Positions 1-7,977 of a stretch of DNA of 64,000 bases are shown in pieces. The DNA lies in NCBI GenBank assembly GCA_001874305.1, contig MPCU01000008.1, positions 124,001 to 188,000 of the forward strand, given 5' to 3'. The stretch's first letter is position 1; every line of letters begins with the position of its first letter. The translations under genes and the position numbers were made by a program. The notes below the pieces were generated by a model, which did no database searches, was not told the origin of the DNA, and saw only the letters and a list, made by a program, of their open reading frames with translations. This DNA comes from Bacteriovorax sp. MedPE-SWde (GTDB lineage Bacteria; Bdellovibrionota; Bacteriovoracia; Bacteriovoracales; Bacteriovoracaceae).

Positions 1-2634
1 AATTCTTACAACTTGATCCATTGAAAGATCTGGAATTTTATCTATAAAAACAAAGTTTAAAGAGTTTCCAGGAACATCAATCCCCTCTCCAAACGACTCC
101 ATTCCAACAAGAATTCCGTTTCCGGCCTCTTTAAACTCTTCTACAACATTTGATCCCATACCCTGAACATAGACAGGTAACTTACCTTCAAACCTTTCCA
201 AGAGGTATTCTACCGCTTTTTCAAATCTAGCTTTAGCAGAAAAGAGAATGAGAGTTCTTCCGTTTATCTCTTCTATAAATGGAGAGAGGTTTTCAAAGAT
301 ATCAGGGATAAATCTTTGTTCATACAGTGAAGGAGTATCATCACAGAGAAAGACCTTAGTCTTATTTCCGTAATCATAAACAGATGGAAGATACATTCCC
401 GCCTTAAATCTTCTCTCAGGTTCAGAGTATAGGTAACCTGTCGCCCACTCCATCCCCTTAGTTCCGGTGTCGCCTTTTGCATTTGCTAATGTCGCAGAAG
501 TATAGACTACAGAAGCGGCACCTTGAAGAAGTTGATCATGAAGAATTCGACCTGTGTTTACTGGGGAAGCGCAAAAAGAGAATCCCTGATCCTGGTGAAA
601 CTTCATTGAAAGACTATATGGAACTGATGGTTTTTCTACTTTTAGTAGATAAGTTAGAGCAGTAAGGAGATCTTCTAAACCTCCTGTAAAGGCCTCAAAC
701 CTTGTCCAAGCTGTTACCTCGCCTTCTCCTGTCATATCTGTCGCTTGCCAGCGAATAGTATGAGGATAGACTTGGTCATATACATTTTTTAAAACGTAGT
801 AAACACTTTCAAGATGATGGAAGACACCTAAACGAATTGGTTCGTTCTCACTTGAAGTTATCATTGGAAGTTCATTCCAATAAAGATCCGTGTAGCGAGG
901 CATCTTCTTAAAAATTAATTCAAGCTTATCTGGAAGCGCATAAATATGATCATTTAACGTAGTTGCTGTTTCAATTGATAATAGTCTTAGGTTTGCAATA
1001 GTCTCTTCAGCATCACCATCAGCATCTTTATTAGAAAGAAGATAGAATAGAGAACCAAGACCTTGAAGGTTCTGCAATTGCTTTTGCATAGATTCGAGAT
1101 CCGTCCCCGTCACTTCATGACTGAAGGCACGAGTTGATTCACCTTCAATTTTATGGGCCTCATCAACAACAACATACGGAGGACGAGGAAAAGATTTTGG
1201 CCAGCTAAACATTAGAGCATGGTTACCAATAATGATATGGGCATCTTTGGCCTCTTTTAACCCTCGAGTATATGTACATTCGTCTTTAAAAGGACATTGA
1301 GAACCTGAGCAAGCTCTAAAGTCAACGGCAAGCTCCTTGTCCTTATCTTTAAAGTCATCAACTTTCATCTTAAACAAATAAGGAAGATCTACTCTCGAAA
1401 TCATCTCTTCCAGAGGGCTTCTCCCATTATGAAAGAATACTGACTCAAAATACATATCGGAGAATTTATCTTTTAACTCTCCCGATGTTGCAAAGAGAGC
1501 GTCTTCGCTTTGAATTTGAGTAAAGAGAAGCTCACAAAGATGGTTACTTGAGCCAATTAATTGCTTAACTCTTAAGTCCTTTGGATCAATTCCAAGAAGT
1601 TTATGTAGACCAGGAACGTCTTTTTTCATGGCCTGGGCCTGAAGAGTCTTTGTTCCTGTAGCAACGAGAACTTGTTTTTGCTCGGTAAGCGCAAATAAGG
1701 CAGAAGGAATGAGATAACCTAGCGTCTTACCTGTCCCAGTTGGAGCTTGTACCATTGAATGTACATGGTTTTTAAAAGACTGCCCTACTCTTAGAGCAAG
1801 TGCTTCTTGAGATTCTCTATAAGAGTAACCTGGAAATAATGTTTGAACTTTATCCTCATCTCTAAAGATAGTTTTAACATTATCTCCATTAAAATTAAGG
1901 TCGAAGTTCTTATTATATGATTCTAAATTTTTTGATGTTTTAGGATAGAGCCAGTCTCTGGCCTTTTCAATGTTTTCAGTTGGATCAAAATCAATTGCTT
2001 CACAGATTTCATTAAGCTCATCTGTATAGAGATTAAAGAATTTGTAATACCAATAATCTTGAAGCTGATACTTATTAAAGAGCGTTGTAACAAAGCCAAG
2101 CTTCTCTTTATCTTCTTTAGTAAGAAGAGTTGCGACGATAATAACTTTAAGAAGATCAAGTGAGTCTTCATAACCTCTGTGTAATTCTTTTTCTGCTATG
2201 CCCATTCCAAGAATGAAATGTTCAAGCTTGAGCGAGCTTAAGTGAGGAAATAAAAGAGATAGAAAGTACAAACTATCTTCCCAGTGATGCCCCTCTTTAT
2301 CTCCAAGTGTATCAAAGTGGCGATCTAAGAAGCCTGCCTCAAAGTCTGAATTGTGCGCAAGGAGATGGTGACCATCTAACTCTAAAACTTCTCCAATAAC
2401 ACTGTCGAACATTGGAGCATTCTTGAGCATTTTATTAGTAATACCTGTCAGCTTTTGAATAAAGTGCGATATTTCAAATGAAGGCCTCGAGAGAGACTGA
2501 TATTTTCGAACAAGTTTCACGCCATCAAATTGTAAATAACCAACATCAATAATTTCATCAACTCCAGCATCTGCCCCAGTTGTTTCAATATCTATGACGG
2601 CCCATTGACCTAGAGTGTTATCATCGTTTGACAT
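1..2634 (-). CDS. dinG: DinG-family DNA helicase with N-terminal DEDDh exonuclease (3' end outside window)
   Basis: I translated this by hand; 878 codons lie in the window and the C-terminus runs off the left edge. Residues 1-165 form a DnaQ-like exonuclease with DIETTG (Asp15, Glu17), HNSDF (Asp97) and HRGYED (His152, Asp157), so the DEDDh set is intact. A superfamily 2 XPD/DinG helicase follows: Walker A TGTGKT near residue 295, Cys spacing C-x4-C-x5-C near 440-452 plus an earlier Cys (the iron-sulfur pattern of E. coli DinG), DEAH near 490. The final helicase motif VI should lie just outside. The ATG is preceded by AGGGAG. Role: DNA unwinding and end trimming in repair or replication, by family knowledge. 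Exonuclease-DinG fusions are known in Firmicutes; combining one with an intact Fe-S set is less usual. Confidence 0.9.
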   Translation of the reverse strand, partial: MSNDDNTLGQWAVIDIETTGADAGVDEIIDVGYLQFDGVKLVRKYQSLSRPSFEISHFIQKLTGITNKMLKNAPMFDSVIGEVLELDGHHLLAHNSDFEAGFLDRHFDTLGDKEGHHWEDSLYFLSLLFPHLSSLKLEHFILGMGIAEKELHRGYEDSLDLLKVIIVATLLTKEDKEKLGFVTTLFNKYQLQDYWYYKFFNLYTDELNEICEAIDFDPTENIEKARDWLYPKTSKNLESYNKNFDLNFNGDNVKTIFRDEDKVQTLFPGYSYRESQEALALRVGQSFKNHVHSMVQAPTGTGKTLGYLIPSALFALTEQKQVLVATGTKTLQAQAMKKDVPGLHKLLGIDPKDLRVKQLIGSSNHLCELLFTQIQSEDALFATSGELKDKFSDMYFESVFFHNGRSPLEEMISRVDLPYLFKMKVDDFKDKDKELAVDFRACSGSQCPFKDECTYTRGLKEAKDAHIIIGNHALMFSWPKSFPRPPYVVVDEAHKIEGESTRAFSHEVTGTDLESMQKQLQNLQGLGSLFYLLSNKDADGDAEETIANLRLLSIETATTLNDHIYALPDKLELIFKKMPRYTDLYWNELPMITSSENEPIRLGVFHHLESVYYVLKNVYDQVYPHTIRWQATDMTGEGEVTAWTRFEAFTGGLEDLLTALTYLLKVEKPSVPYSLSMKFHQDQGFSFCASPVNTGRILHDQLLQGAASVVYTSATLANAKGDTGTKGMEWATGYLYSEPERRFKAGMYLPSVYDYGNKTKVFLCDDTPSLYEQRFIPDIFENLSPFIEEINGRTLILFSAKARFEKAVEYLLERFEGKLPVYVQGMGSNVVEEFKEAGNGILVGMESFGEGIDVPGNSLNFVFIDKIPDLSMDQVVRI

Positions 2635-2782
2635 AGTGCTCCCTTTTTCTGCCCAAATTCATCATATCAATTGTGGTGCGTATTGATAATATCTTCATTT
2701 TAATTTATCTTGATAAGACGTAATTAAATGACTAAATATTAGAGATTATTTCATTCTCAAGGCTTTATTTTAAGGAATTCTT

Positions 2783-3169
2783 ATGTCTACTGCTGTTATT
2801 TTTCAAATTCAATCATTTCTTATTGTAGGACTAATGCTAATTGGTGTTGCAAAGCGTAGAAATAAAACAGTTCATGTTAGAATAATGGGTATGAGTATTC
2901 TTTGGGATATTCTTCTTATTCTTCAAATTGAGGTATCAAGAAGTGCTATCTTAAAGGCCTCTAAAGTAATGACTAATCCACTGATGCTAAAGATCCATTT
3001 GTTCTTTGCAATCTCAAGTGTGATTTTATATGTAATGATGATAGTTACTGGGAGAAAGATGCTTCAAGGTAACTATGATGTGAGACCTACTCATAAGAAA
3101 CTAGGTTGGACGACTTTAGTTTTTAGAATACTCACTCTAGTAACAAGCTTTTGGGCAGCATCTAAATAG
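2783..3169 (+). CDS. small integral membrane protein, DUF420-like
   Basis: A 128-residue protein with four predicted membrane helices (roughly 5-22, 33-50, 70-88, 105-124) and histidines at the helix boundaries (VHVR, KIHL, THKK). The arrangement recalls DUF420/YozB-type membrane proteins linked to respiratory chains, but this is a resemblance from memory and not proven. The ATG has AAGGAA upstream. It sits 8 bases before bolA and probably shares its transcript. Confidence 0.55.
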   Translation: MSTAVIFQIQSFLIVGLMLIGVAKRRNKTVHVRIMGMSILWDILLILQIEVSRSAILKASKVMTNPLMLKIHLFFAISSVILYVMMIVTGRKMLQGNYDVRPTHKKLGWTTLVFRILTLVTSFWAASK

Positions 3170-3177
3170 GAGAAAAT

Positions 3178-3441
3178 GTGTTTCCACTTTTTGACGAAGT
3201 AAAAGATTTAATAACAACAGAATTAAAAGATGCAAAAGTAATTGTATCTGATTTAACTGGTGGTGGTGATCACTTAGGACTTATGATTGTTTCAGATGAG
3301 TTCAAAGGTAAGATGCTACTACAACAACATAGAATGGTTATGGATATTCTTACTAATAAATTTAAAGAAGATCTTCATGCCGTACAATTAAAAACACTAA
3401 CATTTGAACAAGCTGAAAAGCAGGGCATCGCCCTCGACTAA
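3178..3441 (+). CDS. bolA: BolA/IbaG family protein
   Basis: An 87-residue BolA-fold protein. The family core is visible at residues 28-55: GGGDHLGLMIVSDEF, then KMLLQQHRMV, with His31 and the invariant His51 in expected positions for Fe-S binding. The start is GTG at 3178, with AGGAG just upstream. BolA proteins bind [2Fe-2S] clusters together with CGFS glutaredoxins, and the next gene is such a glutaredoxin 12 bases downstream, so the two probably work as a complex in cytosolic iron-sulfur trafficking. Confidence 0.92.
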   Translation: MFPLFDEVKDLITTELKDAKVIVSDLTGGGDHLGLMIVSDEFKGKMLLQQHRMVMDILTNKFKEDLHAVQLKTLTFEQAEKQGIALD

Positions 3442-3453
3442 TAAGGAGTCTTT

Positions 3454-3846
3454 ATGTCTAATGATAATCCATTCAATATCATCGGTAGTGATAAAGTTCC
3501 TGTTCAAGGTGGACAGGCCGTAACAGATATCGATAAATCAAAAGAGTTAAACGCACAAATCGAAGAATTAATTAAGTCTTCAGACCTATTTCTTTTCATG
3601 AAGGGAAGTCCAGAAATGCCACAATGTGGTTTCTCTGCTAACTCAATTGCAATCTTAAACTCTCTTAATGTTAACTACAAAACTTTTAACATTCTTGAAG
3701 ACATGGACATTAGAGAAGGTCTTAAAGTATACGCTAACTGGCCAACTTTCCCTCAACTATACCTAAGAGGTCAATTAGTTGGTGGAAATGATATCATCAC
3801 AGAGATGTATCACTCAGGTGAACTTCAAACATTCATCAACGGTTAG
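3454..3846 (+). CDS. grxD: monothiol glutaredoxin, Grx4/GrxD type
   Basis: A 130-residue protein with the CGFS active site (Cys58) inside MPQCGFSANS, followed by the glutaredoxin features NWPTFPQLYLRGQLVGG. The first ~30 residues are an extra hydrophilic segment compared with the usual ~110-residue family. Monothiol glutaredoxins carry and transfer [2Fe-2S] clusters with BolA, which is encoded immediately upstream; AAGGAG precedes the ATG. A terminator closes the unit. Confidence 0.95.
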   Translation: MSNDNPFNIIGSDKVPVQGGQAVTDIDKSKELNAQIEELIKSSDLFLFMKGSPEMPQCGFSANSIAILNSLNVNYKTFNILEDMDIREGLKVYANWPTFPQLYLRGQLVGGNDIITEMYHSGELQTFING

Positions 3847-3877
3847 TTTAAAAGAATTTTAAATTAGTAATGAGAAT

Positions 3878-3908
3878 GCCCTATCATAATTGATGGGGCT
3901 TTTTTTTT
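3878..3908 (+). terminator. Rho-independent terminator after grxD
   Basis: A nine-base stem (GCCCTATCA with TGATGGGGC, one G-U pair), loop TAAT, followed by nine T residues. It lies between the convergent grxD and the barrel-like gene at 3907-4782. Confidence 0.85.
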
Positions 3909-4782
3909 AGAATCTAAGTTCAAGTCCAATGTGAAACTGACTCTCTTCTAGACTATAGCGAGAAGAATCTCTCTTCGTTTTAGTTATACCGGCCTTAAGT
4001 CTCAATTCAGTATCATAGTTTCCAATTTTGAAGTCTGCAGCTTTTAAGTATGCCCCAAATTCAACAGAACTCTCAACTACATCAGAATTCACATAGGCAT
4101 TATATGAAGTATATAAACCTATTGTATCAAGGTAATTATAATCTGCATCGATAGTAAAATTAACAAAGTTTTGATCATCTAAAATTGAATCTCTAATAAC
4201 AGTAAATCCCGTTGACGCCTTGATAAAGAAGTAATGATCACTTCCATCAAATAAGACACCATAACTCGGACCAATCGTAACTTTCGAGCTTATATGAGAT
4301 TCTTCAACGAACGACTTATCATCACTCACCTCGTCTCGATACATATATGAGATCCTTTCAATCTCAACTTCATTAAGGCCAAAACCGAAGAACTGAGAAT
4401 CAATCTCCTTCATCAGTACTGCCGAGAAGTTGACCTTTGCATTTGTCTGTACTTCATTATTTAATTCAAAGAATTCAACATAGGGATCGGAGTGCTTACC
4501 TAATTGGTATTGTCCCTTTGCTTCTATAAAGAGAAAGAGATTATTTACACTATTAATATCAATTTTCTTCTCGCCTTCTATGCGAATTGTATTAGCACGA
4601 TAAGTATTTGTGTATTGATCAATAGAGCGCAGCTTTGTATTTCCAAGCTCTGTGTTAAAAACAGATGTACTTTCATAGTATCCATAGTTTCCAATACTAA
4701 AAGCTTCAGGGTCAAGTTCGTTCGAAAAAGCAGTAGAGCTCACAGAAAGAAGTATCAATGTTGAAATAATTTTCTTTATCAT
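3907..4782 (-). CDS. exported protein, probable outer-membrane beta-barrel
   Basis: A 291-residue protein with an N-terminal signal peptide (MIKKIISTLILLSVSSTAFS). The rest has alternating polar/hydrophobic strands and ends in LELRF; a terminal Phe after an aromatic/hydrophobic alternation is the usual BAM signal of outer-membrane barrels. No named family recognised. Its ATG overlaps the stop of the upstream gene (4779-5645) by four bases, so the two are translationally coupled, and they look like divergent relatives of similar length. Confidence 0.6.
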   Translation of the reverse strand: MIKKIISTLILLSVSSTAFSNELDPEAFSIGNYGYYESTSVFNTELGNTKLRSIDQYTNTYRANTIRIEGEKKIDINSVNNLFLFIEAKGQYQLGKHSDPYVEFFELNNEVQTNAKVNFSAVLMKEIDSQFFGFGLNEVEIERISYMYRDEVSDDKSFVEESHISSKVTIGPSYGVLFDGSDHYFFIKASTGFTVIRDSILDDQNFVNFTIDADYNYLDTIGLYTSYNAYVNSDVVESSVEFGAYLKAADFKIGNYDTELRLKAGITKTKRDSSRYSLEESQFHIGLELRF

Positions 4783-5645
4783 AGTCTTATTTCAAACCTT
4801 ATACCGAAGCTAAACTCTTCAGCATGAAGGCCACCTCTATTTATCTTTTCATATTCATATTCTGCGCCAATTCTAAAATCATATTTCTTATTCTTATAAA
4901 TACTCTTACTAAACTCGGCCGATAAGTAGTCTCTTTCTTCACCAGAAATTTTACTGGCAAATGAGTTATCGTATTCAATCTCTAGTTCATAATCATCTGC
5001 AAAGCGTGACTTAAGAAAGAGTCCTGATGATAAGTTACTATGATCTCCATAGCGCTCACTCCACTCTAAATTTGCCTGTAAGTTAAGACCTACTAAGAGA
5101 AAGTTCTTTCCATCAAATTTAAATATCATTCCTATTGTTCCCTCAGGAGAGGCACCATATTCATTATTATTCGTTGTCATGAAATGACCGCCATTTCCAT
5201 CGTAGTGAAAACGATCAATCCCTATCAAATATACGATAGCTGTATCTTCATTAAGTTTTTGCATTTTTCCATAGCGATAACTAGCGTCAAACATTGCATT
5301 GACTGTATTTTCACGAGCTCCGTTTGGTCTTTCTTTTGCGACTCCATCAATTATTCCCCAAGAATAACCAGCTCTCACATTAGTGAAGCTAAGGGTCTCA
5401 CCTGATTCGACAATTTTTTCAAAGTCTAAAAATGCAGACATTAAATCTTGGCGATAAGCTAGAGGAGAATTTTCAAGTTCTGATCCTACTTTGCCAGGTC
5501 TGTAGACATCAAAGTCGGTTTGAACTTCTTCTGATCCTAGAAAAGGAGATAAAGAAACACCTACCCATTGATCGGAAATATTTGTTGTTGCTAATGACAA
5601 AGATGCCATAACTATTAATATGGTAGATTTTAAAAATATATTCAC
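4779..5645 (-). CDS. exported protein, probable outer-membrane beta-barrel, GTG start
   Basis: A 288-residue protein with a signal peptide ending near SLSLA and a strand-rich body ending in FGIRFEIRL, compatible with an outer-membrane barrel. No family recognised. The only start that keeps the signal peptide whole is GTG at 5645. That GTG lies inside one arm of a perfect 15-base inverted repeat (5634-5648 with 5683-5697), so the messenger could hide its own start codon. No clear Shine-Dalgarno is visible. It is paired with the downstream barrel-like gene by a four-base overlap. Confidence 0.6.
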   Translation of the reverse strand: MNIFLKSTILIVMASLSLATTNISDQWVGVSLSPFLGSEEVQTDFDVYRPGKVGSELENSPLAYRQDLMSAFLDFEKIVESGETLSFTNVRAGYSWGIIDGVAKERPNGARENTVNAMFDASYRYGKMQKLNEDTAIVYLIGIDRFHYDGNGGHFMTTNNNEYGASPEGTIGMIFKFDGKNFLLVGLNLQANLEWSERYGDHSNLSSGLFLKSRFADDYELEIEYDNSFASKISGEERDYLSAEFSKSIYKNKKYDFRIGAEYEYEKINRGGLHAEEFSFGIRFEIRL

Positions 5646-5697
5646 TCTATTAATTTAGCAAAATCCCAAACTGATTTACATAAGAGTGAATATATTT
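5634..5697. repeat. perfect 15-base inverted repeat over a GTG start codon
   Basis: AAATATATTCACTCT at 5634-5648 is the exact reverse complement of AGAGTGAATATATTT at 5683-5697, separated by 34 bases. The left arm contains the GTG start (5643-5645) and the first codons of the barrel-like gene. In the transcript of that gene the repeat would form a hairpin that covers the start. Confidence 0.7.
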
Positions 5698-5702
5698 AAG
5701 TT

Positions 5703-5723
5703 AGTGTCTAAAATATAGACACT
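5703..5723. repeat. short hairpin upstream of the barrel-like gene pair
   Basis: AGTGTCTA, loop AAATA, TAGACACT: a perfect eight-base stem between the gene ending at 5740 and the gene starting at 5645, both on the minus strand. It could be a weak terminator for the former or an operator; there is no T run on the minus strand to decide. Confidence 0.45.
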
Positions 5724-5739
5724 TTTATTAAGAGCGATC

Positions 5740-6339
5740 TTAATCTAGGATACTATGCGTATTCACCCCTAGAGAGTTAAGAATAGAAATAGTTTCATCT
5801 ATCTCAACAGGACAACTCTCACGGTCCACGACTAAGCTAAATCTATCTAACCATACAAGATATGGGTATATAGACTTAGGCGATCGCTTTATTTCATCTA
5901 GAGAAGGTATCTCCCAAAAAAGAGAGTCGTAGCTTTTCAAAAGCTTTGAGGCACTCACTCCCACCTCCTTTAATTCATCAAAATCTATGAAATCAATACC
6001 TTTATTCGAGCTATAAATATTAATGGCCAATTCCTTAGATCTCTTAAAATCTAGTTCCTCAATAAGGTCATAGTATTCTGCACTCTTGCTATCAAACAGC
6101 CCTCTCCCCACAACTGCAATCTTATGGGACTTGGTAATGGATAGGTTCCCTAAGATATTTAATATTGTAGATAACTTCTTATCAAATATACTAACCGAAG
6201 CTACGCCAAAAGAGCGCTCCCCCTTTTCCATACAGAGAAGAAAAGACCTCGCCATCATGATATTTTGAGCAGTTATTTCAACTCCATTAAATATTGGCGA
6301 CATCTCTTCGATATTATTCTGGTGAACTACTCCTCTCAT
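5740..6339 (-). CDS. conserved-looking hypothetical protein
   Basis: I do not recognise this 199-residue soluble protein. I chose ATG at 6339 because GAGGAT lies 5 bases upstream; longer in-frame starts (6414 or 6579) have no good Shine-Dalgarno and would run into or over the divergent receiver gene at 6454. It has an alternating hydrophobic segment around residues 72-80 (KIAVVGRGLFDS) that resembles the first strand of a Rossmann-like fold, but no nucleotide-binding loop is clear. No membrane segments. Confidence 0.55.
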   Translation of the reverse strand: MRGVVHQNNIEEMSPIFNGVEITAQNIMMARSFLLCMEKGERSFGVASVSIFDKKLSTILNILGNLSITKSHKIAVVGRGLFDSKSAEYYDLIEELDFKRSKELAINIYSSNKGIDFIDFDELKEVGVSASKLLKSYDSLFWEIPSLDEIKRSPKSIYPYLVWLDRFSLVVDRESCPVEIDETISILNSLGVNTHSILD

Positions 6340-6453
6340 ATAATCCTCGCTATTTAGCCTGTTATATCTACTTATACGAAGGATCAAAAAAAATGTTTCT
6401 AAGAAAGTGTTCATAGTATAAAATGAATAAGAACTATTTATACAGGAGAACCC

Positions 6454-6858
6454 ATGTCCAAAGTTATTCACATGGCACTTGTCGATGATGAAATCGACGT
6501 AGAGATTATTTACAAGACCTTTCTTAGAAAGGAGATTAGTAAGGGTATAATGGAGCTCTTCTTCTTTGAAGATGGCCAATCTGTACTAGACTTTCTCAAC
6601 GGAAAGGGATCCAATTGCCAGATTCTCATACTAGTAAGTGATATCAATATGCCAAATATGGATGGGTTAACTCTAGTTGAAATAGTTAATAAAGAGTTCC
6701 CACATATAGACCTCTATCTTTCAAGCGCCTACGATCAAAGTGATGCCAAAGAACAAATGGATCAGGCCAACGTTAAGAACTACCTAGAAAAGCCAGTTGA
6801 CTTTGAAATGGTCAAAAAGATTGTTCACGATAAATATGAAGAAATTAACAAGGACTAA
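6454..6858 (+). CDS. stand-alone response-regulator receiver protein (CheY-like)
   Basis: A 134-residue single receiver domain: acidic pair Asp11-Asp12 (LVDDE), phospho-acceptor Asp63 in VSDINMPNMDG, switch Ser near 90 (LSSAYD) and the conserved Lys in LEKPVD. There is no output domain, so it should act by protein-protein contact, like CheY or Rcp1. CAGGAG precedes the ATG. No kinase is adjacent; the nearest one in the window is the PAS kinase at 31.8 kb. Confidence 0.9.
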   Translation: MSKVIHMALVDDEIDVEIIYKTFLRKEISKGIMELFFFEDGQSVLDFLNGKGSNCQILILVSDINMPNMDGLTLVEIVNKEFPHIDLYLSSAYDQSDAKEQMDQANVKNYLEKPVDFEMVKKIVHDKYEEINKD

Positions 6859-6859
6859 T

Positions 6860-7588
6860 CTACTCTTCTAAGTTGTGATAGACTTTTTGAACATCATCAT
6901 TATCTTCAAGAGCATCTATTAACTTCCAAAATGAAGTTGAATTTTCTTCGCTTATACTTTTATGTGTAATAGCAATTCTTTGTAGTCCTGCTTCAATTGG
7001 CTCAACCTCAAGTTCAGTAAGCTTAGCTTGAGCATTTCCAAAATCTTCCATCGCCGTCGTTACAGAGATATGACCTTCAAAGTGCTCAACATCTTCAGCT
7101 CCTCCATCAATCATCTCCATCGTAAAGTCGTCGATATCCATTCCATTAAGCTGTGACTCTTCGATAAGAAACACACCCTTTCTATTAAAGATAAATTGCA
7201 GACAGCCATCTTTACCTAACGAGCCATGGTATTTATTAAAGTAACTTCTTACCGCAGCTACAGTTCTTGTATTGTTATCAGTGGCACATTCAACAAAGAC
7301 TGCGATTCCATCTGGCCCATAACCCTCAAGTGTAACTTCAGTGTAATCTTCTCCACCAGCTCCGGCCGCCTTATCGATTGCTCTTTGCATGGTATCTTTT
7401 GGAACATTTACACCCTTAGCGTTTTGAACAGCAATTCTTAACCTAGGATTCATATCAAGGTCTGGACCACCACCGGTCTTAACCGCGACAGTGATCTCCT
7501 TGATTACTTTAGTCCATATCTTTCCACGCTTAGCATCTTGTGCAGCTTTACGATGTTTAATATTGGCCCATTTACTATGTCCGGCCAT
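6860..7588 (-). CDS. yebC: YebC/PmpR/TACO1 family protein
   Basis: A 242-residue protein with the invariant start MAGHSKWANIKHRK, typical length, and internal family blocks such as LEGYGPDGIAVFVEC and KDGCLQFIFNRKGVF. Family members were described as transcription regulators and more recently as factors that relieve ribosome stalling; either is by family knowledge. It converges on the receiver gene at 6454 with one base between stops, and lies just downstream of another receiver gene (7615-7977). Confidence 0.95.
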   Translation of the reverse strand: MAGHSKWANIKHRKAAQDAKRGKIWTKVIKEITVAVKTGGGPDLDMNPRLRIAVQNAKGVNVPKDTMQRAIDKAAGAGGEDYTEVTLEGYGPDGIAVFVECATDNNTRTVAAVRSYFNKYHGSLGKDGCLQFIFNRKGVFLIEESQLNGMDIDDFTMEMIDGGAEDVEHFEGHISVTTAMEDFGNAQAKLTELEVEPIEAGLQRIAITHKSISEENSTSFWKLIDALEDNDDVQKVYHNLEE

Positions 7589-7614
7589 AAATATTACTCC
7601 TGTTAAACTAGAAT

Positions 7615-7977
7615 TTAATCGAGATCATTTTTTAGGGCATCAAGAAGTTCATCAAGGTCGAAAGGCTTGTAGAAGAATTTTGTCACACCCTCTTTAAGAG
7701 CGTCTTGAAAAGACATATCGGCCTGGCCAGAAACAAAGTAGAAAACCGGTGAAGATTTACACTCATCGGAATTAACATAGTCTAGAACAACTTTTCCATT
7801 TCCGTTTGGCATTTTATAATCAGAGATAACGGCATCAAAACTTTCTTTTTGTAATATTTCTAGCGCCTGATTTCCAGAGGAGGCCGCAACAGTAGAAAAG
7901 CCCTCAAACTCGAGTTCTTCGACAAGTAGTTCTAAAATATCTGGTTCGTCATCGACTACGAGAATTCTCTTCGCCAT
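7615..7977 (-). CDS. stand-alone response-regulator receiver protein
   Basis: A 120-residue single receiver domain: LVVDDEPD acidic pocket (Asp9, Asp10), phospho-acceptor Asp53 in ISDYKMPNGNG, and Lys in FYKPFD. No output domain. Its ATG lies inside the 3' end of the CFI-box gene (22-base overlap), so the two are translationally coupled; the receiver may therefore act on the same process as that exported protein. Confidence 0.9.
   Translation of the reverse strand: MAKRILVVDDEPDILELLVEELEFEGFSTVAASSGNQALEILQKESFDAVISDYKMPNGNGKVVLDYVNSDECKSSPVFYFVSGQADMSFQDALKEGVTKFFYKPFDLDELLDALKNDLD

Noticed and set aside
273-2171. Several short open frames in the first 2.2 kb
   Set aside because: They lie in other frames of the long helicase gene, which is open through the left edge and carries all family motifs.
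6340-6579. Longer N-terminus for the gene ending at 5740
   Set aside because: It would overlap the divergent receiver gene, has no ribosome site, and the residues do not look coding, while ATG 6339 has GAGGAT upstream.
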